Source of the DNA: Acetobacteraceae bacterium UBA6159
Lineage (GTDB): Bacteria > Pseudomonadota > Alphaproteobacteria > Acetobacterales > Acetobacteraceae
NCBI GenBank assembly: GCA_002422345.1
Contig: DIUL01000130.1
Location: 1 to 42,254 of the forward strand
Reading direction: 5' to 3'
DNA: 42,254 bases
The position numbers and the translations under genes are program-made. Shown here piece after piece: positions 8,303 to 15,838 of this stretch (positions within the stretch are counted from its first letter, which is position 1; each line of letters starts with the position of its first letter). Under the pieces are notes generated by a model. It did no database searches, was not told where the DNA came from, and saw nothing but the letters and a program-made list of their open reading frames with translations.

Positions 8303-9223
8303 ATGGCGCGCTCCATCCTCCGGCCGACCGGGTTCGACGAACTGGGGCTCAGGCGAGCGCTTTCGGATCGGATGCTGCCGTTCCTGGTGGCGGCGATGGC
8401 GTTCCTGGCGGCCCTGGCCCTGGCCGGCTGGACCGGGGCGGCCGGCCTGTCGCGGCATTGGCAGGAGGGCGCGGGATCGGCCCTGACCGTGCAGGTGCCC
8501 AGCCCCAAGGCCGCTTCGGCCCGCGATGGCGCCGAACGCCTGCCGGCCGTGATCGCGCTGCTGACCGGCACGCCCGGCGTGGCCTCGGCCCGTGCGCTGG
8601 CGGATGATGAACTGAGCGACCTGCTGCGTCCTTGGCTGGGCGCGGGGGCCGAACGCGTGTCGATTCCCCTGCCGGCGGTCGTGGCCGTGCAACTCAGCGG
8701 CAAGGTCGATCCGGTCGATCTGGGGCGCCGCGTCGCCGCCGTCGCGCCCGGCAGCCTGGTGGAGGATCACGGCGTCTGGATCGGCCGGCTGTCCGCGCTG
8801 GCCCGCAGCCTGCAGGCCTGCGCCGGGCTGGCGCTGATCCTGGTCGTGGCCGTCGCCGCCACTGTCATCGCCGTCGCCACCCGCGCCGGCCTCTCGGCAA
8901 GGCGGGAAGCGATCGAGATCGTCCACGGCCTGGGCGCGACCGACGGTTACATCGCTGGCCGATTCGCCGCGCGGGCCACCCTGCTGGCCGCGATCGGCGG
9001 CCTGGGAGGGGCCATCCTGGCCGCGCCGGTCCTGCTGGCGCTGGCGCGGCTCGCGGAACCCTTCGGCGGCGCCCCGCGGGAGGTTGATACGATCGCCGGG
9101 CTTCTCGAGGCCTTGCCGCCGACTCTCTGGCTGGCCTTGCCGGGGCTGCCGCTGACGGCGGCGGTGATCGGGTTCCTGACCGCCCAGGGCACGGTCCGGC
9201 GCTGGTTGCGGCAGCTGCCATGA
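8303..9223 (+). CDS. ftsX: Cell division protein FtsX (permease-like)
   Basis: A 306-residue membrane partner of FtsE. One helix lies at about 25-47 (LPFLVAAMAFLAALALAG), followed by a periplasmic domain (about 50-165) and three further helices (about 172-194, 225-250 and 275-297) in the FtsX-type permease fold. The segment RREAIEIVHGLGATDGYIAGRF (about 195-215) is the conserved cytoplasmic coupling region, EIVHGLGA. Its position two bases after ftsE supports the call. The sequence is quite divergent, as FtsX usually is in this group. It probably signals to septal amidases or their activators; an amidase gene is present in this window at 19980-20873. Confidence 0.88.
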   Translation: MARSILRPTGFDELGLRRALSDRMLPFLVAAMAFLAALALAGWTGAAGLSRHWQEGAGSALTVQVPSPKAASARDGAERLPAVIALLTGTPGVASARALADDELSDLLRPWLGAGAERVSIPLPAVVAVQLSGKVDPVDLGRRVAAVAPGSLVEDHGVWIGRLSALARSLQACAGLALILVVAVAATVIAVATRAGLSARREAIEIVHGLGATDGYIAGRFAARATLLAAIGGLGGAILAAPVLLALARLAEPFGGAPREVDTIAGLLEALPPTLWLALPGLPLTAAVIGFLTAQGTVRRWLRQLP

Positions 9224-9236
9224 TTGCAGGTGGGGC

Positions 9237-9899
9237 ATGATCGCGGATGGGGACCGCTCGGACGACGTCCCCCGGGTTCGGTCCCGCGCGCGCCGTTGGT
9301 GGCTGCCGCCGCTGCTGATCGTGGTGGTCCTGGCGGTGGGCTGGACCGGCGGGCTGCTGTGGTTCGTCCACCTGGTCGGACAGCCGATCATGCCCGCGCC
9401 GCCGACCGACGGGATCATCGCCCTGACCGGCGGGGCCGGGCGGGTGGAGGCGGCGTTGCGCCTGCTCGCTGAACATCCGCGGTCACGCCTGCTGATCTCG
9501 GGCATCGGCGGCGCCACGGACCTGGGGATGCTGGCCGCTCGCGCCGGGGTCGATCCCGCGCCGCTCGCGCATCAGGTCACGCTGGGGCGGGCGGCCATCT
9601 CGACGCGCGGCAACGCGCTGGAAGCACGGGCCTGGGTAAGCGAACACCGAATCCGGACCCTGGCCGTGGTCACCGCCCGCTTCCACATGCCGCGCGCGAT
9701 GGTCGAATTGCGCGGAATGCTGCCGGATGTGAAACTGTTCCCCCATCCCGTCCCCACCACCGGGCCTGACGGCGCGCTACGAGAGGTTTCCTTGCGGGTC
9801 CTGATCGGCGAATACAGCAAGTACCTCGTGGCGGCGGCGGGCCTGACCGGCCTTGCCCCCGCCCGGGACCAACTCCGTTCGGGACCGGCTTCTGGATGA
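9237..9899 (+). CDS. YdcF-like (DUF218) membrane protein
   Basis: A 220-residue protein with one N-terminal transmembrane helix (about 22-46, PLLIVVVLAVGWTGGLLWF) and a DUF218/YdcF domain. The domain opens with DGIIALTGGAGRVEAAL and shows SRLLISGIGG, STRGNALEARAWV and VTARFHMPRA, the usual conserved positions of the family. DUF218 proteins (SanA, ElyC, YdcF) are linked to envelope integrity and peptidoglycan or lipid-carrier metabolism; the exact reaction is not known here. It starts 13 bases after ftsX, and its stop overlaps the plsC start (ATGA), so it belongs to the ftsEX operon. The ATG is preceded by AGGTGGGG. Confidence 0.88.
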   Translation: MIADGDRSDDVPRVRSRARRWWLPPLLIVVVLAVGWTGGLLWFVHLVGQPIMPAPPTDGIIALTGGAGRVEAALRLLAEHPRSRLLISGIGGATDLGMLAARAGVDPAPLAHQVTLGRAAISTRGNALEARAWVSEHRIRTLAVVTARFHMPRAMVELRGMLPDVKLFPHPVPTTGPDGALREVSLRVLIGEYSKYLVAAAGLTGLAPARDQLRSGPASG

Positions 9900-10651
9900 T
9901 TCTGCTGCGATCGTCGCTGTTCAATGTCGTCTTTTTCGGACTGACGTTCCTCACCCTGTGGCCGGCAACCGTGATCCGGTTCGTTGCCCCCGGCCGCGTC
10001 ATGTGGGTGGCCGTGCTGTGGGCCCGGATGATGGTCGCCAGCGTGCGGCTGATCTGCGGCATCCGGTTCGAGGTGACGGGGCTGGAGCATATCCCCCCCG
10101 GCGCTGCCCTGATCGCGTCCCGCCACCAGTCGGCCTTTGACACCATGATCTGGCTGACCCTGCTGCCCCGCTGCTGCTACGTCCTGAAGCGGGAGTTGCG
10201 GAGCATCCCCCTGTTCGGCGCCCTGACCCATGCCGCCGGGATGATCGCCGTCGACCGTCACGCGGGGGCGAGCGCGGTGCGCGTGCTGGTCAAGGAAGGC
10301 CTGCGCGCCGTGCGGGAGGAGCGGCAGATCGTCATCTTCCCGGAAGGCACGCGCTCGGACCCGGAAACCATGCTGGCGCTGCAACCGGGGATCGCCGCCC
10401 TGGCGTCCCGCACGGGGCTGCCGGTCATCCCGGTGGCGACCGACTCGGGCCTGTATTGGGGACGGCGCTCCTTCCTCAAGACCCCGGGCACGATCCGGGT
10501 CGTGATCCGGGAACCCCTGCCGGTCGGGCTGCGGCGAGAGGACCTGATGCGCCGCCTGGCCGAGGGCATGACGATGCCGGTCGATGGCCAGCCCTCCCAG
10601 CGTGGTCCTGTTGAGGCCGGTCCAGGTCAGGATGGTCGTGTTGCGGAATAG
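9896..10651 (+). CDS. plsC: 1-acyl-sn-glycerol-3-phosphate acyltransferase
   Basis: A 251-residue PlsC-type acyltransferase that converts lysophosphatidic acid to phosphatidic acid at the inner membrane. The catalytic H-x4-D motif is H77-QSAF-D82 (SRHQSAFD), and the substrate-binding motif FPEGTR is at 148-153. The N-terminal 45 residues are hydrophobic (FNVVFFGLTFLTLWPATVI and VMWVAVLWARMMVA). Its ATG overlaps the preceding stop by four bases, so translation is coupled to the YdcF-like gene. The C-terminal 25 residues (VDGQPSQRGPVEAGPGQD) are low complexity and probably disordered. Confidence 0.94.
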   Translation: MILLRSSLFNVVFFGLTFLTLWPATVIRFVAPGRVMWVAVLWARMMVASVRLICGIRFEVTGLEHIPPGAALIASRHQSAFDTMIWLTLLPRCCYVLKRELRSIPLFGALTHAAGMIAVDRHAGASAVRVLVKEGLRAVREERQIVIFPEGTRSDPETMLALQPGIAALASRTGLPVIPVATDSGLYWGRRSFLKTPGTIRVVIREPLPVGLRREDLMRRLAEGMTMPVDGQPSQRGPVEAGPGQDGRVAE

Positions 10652-10803
10652 TCCGAGCCGCGTAGACTGTCCGCTGGGAAGCGTTCAAGGGCGATCCATC
10701 ACGGATCGGGCCGGGTCCGACCTGTGTCGGCCCCGTTGTGATTTGTCGCGACGGCGGCGTTTCCCGGCTTGGAACGGGCTGGTCGGCAACTCATCTGGAC
10801 TCC

Positions 10804-11853
10804 ATGCGACGTAAGATTCTGATTGCTGTTTGTGGCCTGCTGATCCTGGGCTGCGCCGCCGGCGCGGCTCATTGGTACTTGGTCGCCAGCCGCCTCGACG
10901 CGGGCTTCCAGGCCTGGGTCAACGACCGCCGAGGACAGGGATGGTCCGTGAGGATCGGGTCCGTGGGGCGGGGGGGATGGTCGTCATCGGCCTCCCTGGT
11001 CGTACATGATTTTGAGATTTCGGGCGGCGAGCCTGCGATCCCCGGGGGGATTGCCTGGTTCACACCGCGCCTGGTGCTCAGCGTGGACCTGCTCGACCCA
11101 TGGCACCTGACGATCGTCCCGGAAGGGCTGCAGGCGCTGCGCCTGCCGGACGGCACATCGGTATCGGTGGTGGCCGAGACCCTCGAACTCGGCCTGTCGG
11201 GCGGCACCGACCCCGATCGCATGATGCTGGAGGTCAGCGGCGGCGGCATCCGCGCCGACCTGCCCAAGGCCGATGGCGGGCAGAGCGCAATGTCGGTCGA
11301 GACAATGGAGGGCCGGCTGGAGCTGCTGCCCACCGCCGCGGCCGGCGACAAGGCGGCCTCCTTCCAGTTCACGATCAACGGCGTCAAACTCCCCTCCGGC
11401 ACCCGCTGGCCGCTCGGCGGTCAGGTCGAGGTCGTCTCGGCCGAGGGGACCGTCCTGGGACCGCTGCCCGAGACCGCCCCGCCCAGGGTCGCCGCGACGG
11501 CCTGGCGCGACGCGGGCGGGTCGGTGGAGGTCCAGTTGCACTCCCTGACCTGGGGGCCGCTGAGCGCGACCGGTTCGGCGACCCTGGCCCTGGATGAGGA
11601 GTTGCAGCCGATGGGGGCCGGCACCGGTCATATCGTCGGCTACAAGGGCACCTTCGACGCGCTGGGCAGCAACGGGGTGCTGACCCACTCCGCCGTGAAG
11701 GCGGCCAAGGCCGTGCTGTCGCTGATGGCCGGTGTGCCCGGCGGGCGGGAACGCCAGACCATCGACGTGCCCCTGACGCTTCAGTTCCGGACCCTGTCGA
11801 TGCGCCAGATCCCCCTGGCCCTGCTGCCCGAGGTGGAGTGGGCGGGCCCCTGA
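10804..11853 (+). CDS. DUF2125-like exported protein
   Basis: From the ATG at 10804 this is a 349-residue protein with an N-terminal hydrophobic signal or anchor (RRKILIAVCGLLILGCAAGA). It is followed by HWYLVASRLDAGFQAWVND and RRGQGWSVRIGSVGRGGW, the typical opening of DUF2125 proteins (a W-x4-R-x2-GF-x-AW region, then a GW motif). The rest is beta-rich and lacks catalytic motifs, as expected for a periplasmic AsmA-like or lipid-binding fold. An upstream ATG at 10738 would add 22 residues that hide the signal peptide. The gene lies 150 bases after plsC in the same direction; that gap holds a short CGATCC-N5-GGATCG hairpin. The role is unknown, probably in the envelope. Confidence 0.75.
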   Translation: MRRKILIAVCGLLILGCAAGAAHWYLVASRLDAGFQAWVNDRRGQGWSVRIGSVGRGGWSSSASLVVHDFEISGGEPAIPGGIAWFTPRLVLSVDLLDPWHLTIVPEGLQALRLPDGTSVSVVAETLELGLSGGTDPDRMMLEVSGGGIRADLPKADGGQSAMSVETMEGRLELLPTAAAGDKAASFQFTINGVKLPSGTRWPLGGQVEVVSAEGTVLGPLPETAPPRVAATAWRDAGGSVEVQLHSLTWGPLSATGSATLALDEELQPMGAGTGHIVGYKGTFDALGSNGVLTHSAVKAAKAVLSLMAGVPGGRERQTIDVPLTLQFRTLSMRQIPLALLPEVEWAGP

Positions 11854-11874
11854 GGAAAACGCGGACGGCCGGAT

Positions 11875-11890
11875 TTCGCGCATGCGCGAA
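11875..11890. promoter_or_regulatory. Perfect 16-bp palindrome between the DUF2125 and VOC genes
   Basis: TTCGCGCATGCGCGAA is fully self-complementary. It lies 22 bases after the DUF2125-like stop and 53 bases before the VOC start. It may be an operator for a dimeric regulator or the core of a terminator stem; outer bases (GGCCG on the left, CGGCC on the right) can extend it. Confidence 0.45.
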
Positions 11891-11943
11891 GCCTCGGCCC
11901 GGGGCATAATGGGATCAGTTGCAATCACATTCAGGGGGCTGGA

Positions 11944-12423
11944 ATGATCCACCACGTCTCGATCCCGGCGCAGGACCCGCGCCGCGTTTCCGCCGTGCTC
12001 GCCGAACTGATGGGTGGGAAGTCCTACCCGTTCCCCGGCGGGTTCCGGAATTCCTTCATGGCGGTCAGCGGCGACGCGCGCGGCACCGCGATCGAGGTCT
12101 ATCCGACCGGCCTGCACCTGTTGCCCGATGGCGATGGTCAGGTGCGCGCGCAGGAAACCGATGAAAAGCCCGGCTACAGCGCGTTCCACGTCCTGCTGTC
12201 GGTCGACGCGGACCTGGAGACGATCGAGCGGATCGGCGCCCGGGAAGGCTGGCTGACCCGGCTATGCGGGCGCGCGGCGCCAGGCGGTCCGGTGCTGTTC
12301 CAGGTCGTCGAATTCTGGCTGGAAAACACGCTGATGCTGGAACTCGCGCCGAAGACGATGATCGGGGCGTATGAAAAGCTGATCCAGCTTGAAGTCATGG
12401 ACAGCATGCCCGCGCGAGGCTGA
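11944..12423 (+). CDS. VOC-superfamily (glyoxalase-like) protein
   Basis: A 159-residue protein with the vicinal-oxygen-chelate fold. It opens with MIHHVSIPAQDPRRVSAVLA, the usual first beta strand (with a potential metal-binding His) and helix. GTAIEVYPTG gives the Glu-containing strand, YSAFHVLLSVDADLETIERI starts the second half, and LENTLMLELAPK gives the last metal-ligand-like Glu. Such proteins are small cytoplasmic dioxygenases, isomerases or lyases, and the substrate cannot be assigned. The ATG is preceded by CAGGGGG. It lies 150 bases upstream of the amidase cluster in the same direction, but a strong hairpin (12451-12487) separates them. Confidence 0.82.
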   Translation: MIHHVSIPAQDPRRVSAVLAELMGGKSYPFPGGFRNSFMAVSGDARGTAIEVYPTGLHLLPDGDGQVRAQETDEKPGYSAFHVLLSVDADLETIERIGAREGWLTRLCGRAAPGGPVLFQVVEFWLENTLMLELAPKTMIGAYEKLIQLEVMDSMPARG

Positions 12424-12450
12424 CCCGGCGGTCACTTTCCCCTTCCCCCC

Positions 12451-12487
12451 GTCATCCCCGGCCTTGTGTGTTCAGGCCGGGGATGAC
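12451..12487. terminator. 14-bp perfect hairpin (GTCATCCCCGGCCT type)
   Basis: GTCATCCCCGGCCT (12451-12464) and AGGCCGGGGATGAC (12474-12487) pair perfectly around a nine-base loop. It begins 27 bases after the VOC stop. This GTCATCCCCGGC palindrome is a widespread intergenic motif in alphaproteobacteria and can act as a terminator or as a dispersed repeat. Confidence 0.6.
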
Positions 12488-12576
12488 GGTCAACGGTCGT
12501 CCCAGCCCGAACCACCATTGCGCACGGCCGCGAAATCGCGGTCATATTGCGGCGCACAATTTCGGTGGAGGCTCCC

Positions 12577-12780
12577 ATGGACGCGTTCCCACAACAAACC
12601 GAGGCGTATGTCGAACGATGGTTCGGCATCCTGCCCCCCAACGACCCCGGACGACGGCTGATGGCCGAACTGGCCGGCACGATCCAGGCCTTCGAGGCTC
12701 TGCGTGGCACGCTGGTGTTCGAGGATGAACCCTCCAGCTTCGAAGCCGCCTTGCAGGCGACGAAGGAGACGGGGGTATGA
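12577..12780 (+). CDS. AtzG-like small amidase subunit
   Basis: A 67-residue acidic helical protein whose stop overlaps the amidase start (ATGA). It resembles the AtzG/DUF4089 family, GatC-like small subunits that bind GatA-type amidases such as AtzE. Family-like features are the N-terminal helix TEAYVERWFGILPP, then RRLMAELAGTIQAFEALRGT, and the acidic end FEDEPSSFEAAL. The ATG at 12577 follows GGTGGAG; a start at 12547 would add ten residues without a ribosome site. By analogy it should stabilise or shape the active site of the adjacent amidase. The match is from pattern recognition only. Confidence 0.72.
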   Translation: MDAFPQQTEAYVERWFGILPPNDPGRRLMAELAGTIQAFEALRGTLVFEDEPSSFEAALQATKETGV

Positions 12781-14195
12781 CCAACCTCGCCGACCTGACG
12801 ATGACCGAGGTCGCCGATGCGGTGGCCACCGGTCAGGCAACCGCGATGGAGGTGCTGGACGCCAACTGGAAGCGGATGGAGGCGCTGAACCCCCAGGTCA
12901 ACGCTATGATCTGGACCGACCGGGAGGGTGCGGAGACCGCCGCCCGCGCCGCCGACCAGGCGATCCGCGACAAGAAGCCGCTGGGCCGCCTGCACGGCGT
13001 CCCGATGGCGCACAAGGATATGTATTACCAGGCCGGCAAGCTCTCGACCTGCGGGTCGGCGCTGCGCAAGGACTGGCGGCCGGACTACACCGCGACCGTG
13101 ATCGACCGCATGGCGGCCGAGGGCGCCTATACCTTCGGCGGCGTCAACATGGCCGAGTTCGCGCAGAACCCGACCGGCCATAACAAGACCTTCGGCGACT
13201 GCCACAATCCCTGGAACCTGCCGCGGATCACCGGCGGGTCGTCCTCGGCATCGGGCGCGTCGGTGGCGGCGCGGTTCAACTACATGGCGCTGGGTTCGGA
13301 TACGGGCGGGTCGATCCGGCTGCCAGCCTCGGCCTGCGGCGTGACGGGGATCAAGGGCACGCAGACACGGGTGTCCCGCCACGGCGTGATGCCGCTGTCC
13401 TTCAGCCACGACAATGTCGGCCCGCTCGCCCGGTCGGCGCGGGACTGCGCGCGGATCATGGCGGTGATCTCCGGCTACGACCCCAAGGACCCGACCAGCG
13501 CGCGTGAGCCGGTGCCTGATTACGAAGCCGGGCTGGATGGCGACCTGCGCGGGCAGAGGATCGGTGTCCCGACCAACGTCTTCTTTGATGGCGCCGACGG
13601 CCCCGTGGTCGCGGCGATCGAGGCGGCGCTGGAGGTCCTGAAGGCGCGCGGCGCCACGGTCATCCCGATCAAGCTGCCCGTCATGGACGCCGTGGCCGCC
13701 TTCGGCTCCATCGTCTCCCGCGTCGAGGCGGCGACGATCCACGCCGAATGGATGCGCCACGACTCCCAGGCCTATGGGCAACACATCAGCGGGCGGATGT
13801 ATCCGGGCTATGCGATCCCGGCGCCGTATTATGTGGAATCCCTCGCCCGCCGCGGGCCGATCCTGAAGGCCTTCGCGGCCGAGGTCTTCGCCCAGGTCGA
13901 TGTCCTGGTGACGCCGACCATCAAGACCTGCATCCCGACGTTGGAGGAAACCGACATCGATCACGGCCCGCCCGGCACCGAGCACCGGTTCATGGCGGTG
14001 TCCCTTAACTGCCGGCCGTTCAACTATCTCGGCCTGCCCGCGGTCAGCGCACCCTGTGGCCTGGACCCGAACGGGTCTCCGATCGGCTTGCAGATCGCCG
14101 GTCGTCCCTTCGCCGAGGGGCGCGTGCTGAAGCTCGCCGATGCCTACCAGCGTGACACGGACTGGCATCGCCGCCTGCCGCCGATCGTTCAGTAG
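12777..14195 (+). CDS. Amidase (GatA/AtzE-like, amidase signature family)
   Basis: A 472-residue amidase-signature enzyme that hydrolyses a C-N bond of an amide or ureide. The Ser-cisSer-Lys triad is clear: K80 in VPMAHKDMYY, cis-Ser S155 in TGGSSSASG and the nucleophile S179 in GSDTGGSIRLPAS, with the usual 24-residue spacing. The C-terminal part has NYLGLPAVSAPCGLD and PIGLQIAGRPFAEGRVL, typical of the family. It is coupled by a four-base overlap to the AtzG-like subunit, which makes AtzE-type biuret/ureide hydrolases a better comparison than tRNA amidotransferase GatA. A GatB gene is absent here. The substrate is not predictable from sequence. Confidence 0.95.
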   Translation: MTNLADLTMTEVADAVATGQATAMEVLDANWKRMEALNPQVNAMIWTDREGAETAARAADQAIRDKKPLGRLHGVPMAHKDMYYQAGKLSTCGSALRKDWRPDYTATVIDRMAAEGAYTFGGVNMAEFAQNPTGHNKTFGDCHNPWNLPRITGGSSSASGASVAARFNYMALGSDTGGSIRLPASACGVTGIKGTQTRVSRHGVMPLSFSHDNVGPLARSARDCARIMAVISGYDPKDPTSAREPVPDYEAGLDGDLRGQRIGVPTNVFFDGADGPVVAAIEAALEVLKARGATVIPIKLPVMDAVAAFGSIVSRVEAATIHAEWMRHDSQAYGQHISGRMYPGYAIPAPYYVESLARRGPILKAFAAEVFAQVDVLVTPTIKTCIPTLEETDIDHGPPGTEHRFMAVSLNCRPFNYLGLPAVSAPCGLDPNGSPIGLQIAGRPFAEGRVLKLADAYQRDTDWHRRLPPIVQ

Positions 14196-14209
14196 TTCCC
14201 CGTGCCGAA

Positions 14210-14233
14210 GGGCCGGATCGCGAGGTCCGGCCC
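14210..14233 (+). terminator. Stem-loop between amidase and asparaginase-like genes
   Basis: GGGCCGGA (14210-14217) and TCCGGCCC (14226-14233) form a perfect 8-bp stem with an eight-base loop. It begins 15 bases after the amidase stop and ends 21 bases before the next start. It could attenuate read-through or stabilise the upstream mRNA. Confidence 0.4.
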
Positions 14234-14254
14234 GGTTTCCCAAAGGTTTCCCCC

Positions 14255-15253
14255 ATGCCCCTCCCTAAAGTCGCCTTCATCGGAACCGGCGGTACCATGG
14301 CATCGCTCGGCCGTGGCCCCCTGGACATCTACGACTACGGTGCCGCAGGCAACGTGATGCACGCGGACCAGATCTTGGCCAAATGGCCGGAAACCGCCCT
14401 GGTCGCCGACGTGATCCCGGTGCGCTATCGCAATGTCGCCTCCACCGCGATCGCCTTCGCTGACTGGAAGGCCCTGGCGGCCCTGTGCCAGCAACTGGTC
14501 GCAGACCACCCGGACCTGGCCGGCATCGTCATCGGCCACGGCACCGCGACCCTGGAGGAAACGGCGTACTTCCTGAACCTGACGGTCAAGGTGCCCGTCC
14601 CCGTCGTCGTGGTTGGCGCGCAGCGGCCTTCCAGTTCGATCTCGTCGGACGCCGGCATCAACCTGGTCAACGCCATCCGCACCGCCGCCAGCCCCGAGGC
14701 ACGCGGCATGGGCGTCCTCGTCGTGCTGAACGACGAAATCCAGTCGGCGCGGGAGGTCACCAAGACCTCGACATCCCGCATGCAGACCTTCCGCTCCGCC
14801 GATTTCGGCGTGCTGGGTCATGCGGACGGTGACGCGGTCGTGTTCTACCGCCAGCCGATGCGCCGGCGCGCGCCGGATACTGAGTTCGATGTCTCGAACC
14901 TGGATGCGATGCCGCGGGTAGACATCGCCTATGGCTACGCCGGCGGGGATGGCGTCGCGGTCCGCGCCTTCATGGCGGCGGGGGCCAAGGGGATTGTGTC
15001 GGCCGGCTTCGCGCCCGGGGGCACCTCCCCCGCTGAAACCGAGGCCCTGCACGAGGCCCACAAGGCCGGCGTGATCGTCATGCAATGCACCCGTGCCGGA
15101 TCCGGCCGCGTCCCGCCGACGACACGCCTGACCCAATCCGGCCTCCTCCTCGCCGACAACCTCACCCCCCAGAAGGCTCGGCTGTTGCTGTCGCTGGCCT
15201 TGACGGTGACCAGCGACCCGGCCGAAATCACCCGGATATTCCGGACCTACTGA
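14255..15253 (+). CDS. Asparaginase-fold protein with altered substrate-binding motif
   Basis: A 332-residue member of the asparaginase/glutaminase family (two-domain Rossmann-like fold, normally tetrameric). The nucleophile region IGTGGTMASLG carries T14, and the second catalytic Thr and Lys are T97 and K170 (SAREVTKTSTSR). The usual HGTDTxEETAYF motif reads HGTATLEETAYF here: codon 98 is GCG (Ala). In E. coli enzyme II the corresponding Asp90 binds the substrate amino group. The equivalent of Gln59 also appears to be Thr (NVASTAIAF). The enzyme therefore probably does not use free L-asparagine; a non-amino-acid amide seems more likely (inference). Its position 59 bases after an amidase supports an amide pathway. 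Confidence 0.9.
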   Translation: MPLPKVAFIGTGGTMASLGRGPLDIYDYGAAGNVMHADQILAKWPETALVADVIPVRYRNVASTAIAFADWKALAALCQQLVADHPDLAGIVIGHGTATLEETAYFLNLTVKVPVPVVVVGAQRPSSSISSDAGINLVNAIRTAASPEARGMGVLVVLNDEIQSAREVTKTSTSRMQTFRSADFGVLGHADGDAVVFYRQPMRRRAPDTEFDVSNLDAMPRVDIAYGYAGGDGVAVRAFMAAGAKGIVSAGFAPGGTSPAETEALHEAHKAGVIVMQCTRAGSGRVPPTTRLTQSGLLLADNLTPQKARLLLSLALTVTSDPAEITRIFRTY

Positions 15254-15327
15254 CCTATGACGTTCAACCCCGGGGCGGTGCGTGCGTACCGTCCCGATTG
15301 GAGCCTCCGGGCGCAAGCGGTGATCCG

Positions 15328-15678
15328 ATGAACATCTACCACGTCTGGTGCGACTTGGCCCCCGGCATCCGGGATACGGAGTTCCGGACCCGCCTCGCGG
15401 CCTACATGGACCACCTGCGCGAACGCGACATGATCACCGCCTGGCGCCTGACCCGGCGCAAGCTGGGCCTCGGCCCGTCCCATATCGGGGAGTTCCACCT
15501 GATGATCGAGGTGCGCGACTTGGCCCAACTCGACGCCGCCTTCGGCCACGTGGCGTCACGGGCGGAACCGGTGGAGGGGTTTCACTTCGGCGTCAATTCA
15601 CTCGTGCGGAACGCGACGTTCGCGCTCTACCGGGACTTCCCCGATCCGGTCCGGCAGGAAGGCGAGGAACGGTTCTGA
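15328..15678 (+). CDS. DUF6614-like protein
   Basis: From the ATG at 15328 this is a 116-residue protein resembling the DUF6614 family. It opens with MNIYHVWCDLAPGIRDTEF, then TAWRLTRRKLGLGP, GEFHLMIEVRDLAQLDAAF and NATFALYRDFPD. The fold looks like a ferredoxin-like alpha/beta dimeric barrel; no catalytic motif is evident. A longer frame reaching to 15085 runs inside the asparaginase-like gene and is not credible. It begins 74 bases after the asparaginase-like stop in the same direction and is probably part of the same transcript. The function is unknown; dimeric-barrel proteins often act on small oxidised or aromatic compounds. Confidence 0.78.
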   Translation: MNIYHVWCDLAPGIRDTEFRTRLAAYMDHLRERDMITAWRLTRRKLGLGPSHIGEFHLMIEVRDLAQLDAAFGHVASRAEPVEGFHFGVNSLVRNATFALYRDFPDPVRQEGEERF

Positions 15679-15682
15679 CAGA

Positions 15683-15838
15683 TCAGAACGGGCGCTTGCG
15701 CCCATCCCCAGGCCGGCCGCCGAACAGCCGAGCGATCAGACGGGCAACGAATATGACCGGAGCGAAGTAGGCCCGCGTCGCCGCACGCACTTCCTGCGCG
15801 ACCCATGTCGTCGAGATCGTGTCAGATCGTGTGGCCAT
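15683..15838 (-). CDS. 51-residue basic protein, possible membrane helix
   Basis: A small ORF beginning MATRSDTISTTWVAQEV. A hydrophobic stretch follows (AYFAPVIFVARLIARLF, about 24-40) and a strongly basic end (GDGRKRPF). It has the best ribosome site in this part of the window, GGAGG five bases before the ATG at 15838, which is the main reason to accept it. Its first 17 bases overlap the end of the 94-residue membrane protein gene, implying coupled expression. A longer start at 15994 in the same frame would lie wholly inside that gene and is rejected. Function unknown. Confidence 0.55.
   Translation of the reverse strand: MATRSDTISTTWVAQEVRAATRAYFAPVIFVARLIARLFGGRPGDGRKRPF

Noticed and set aside
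12432..14243. 603-codon minus-strand ORF opposite the amidase
   Set aside because: Shadow of the amidase gene; composition typical of antisense frames.
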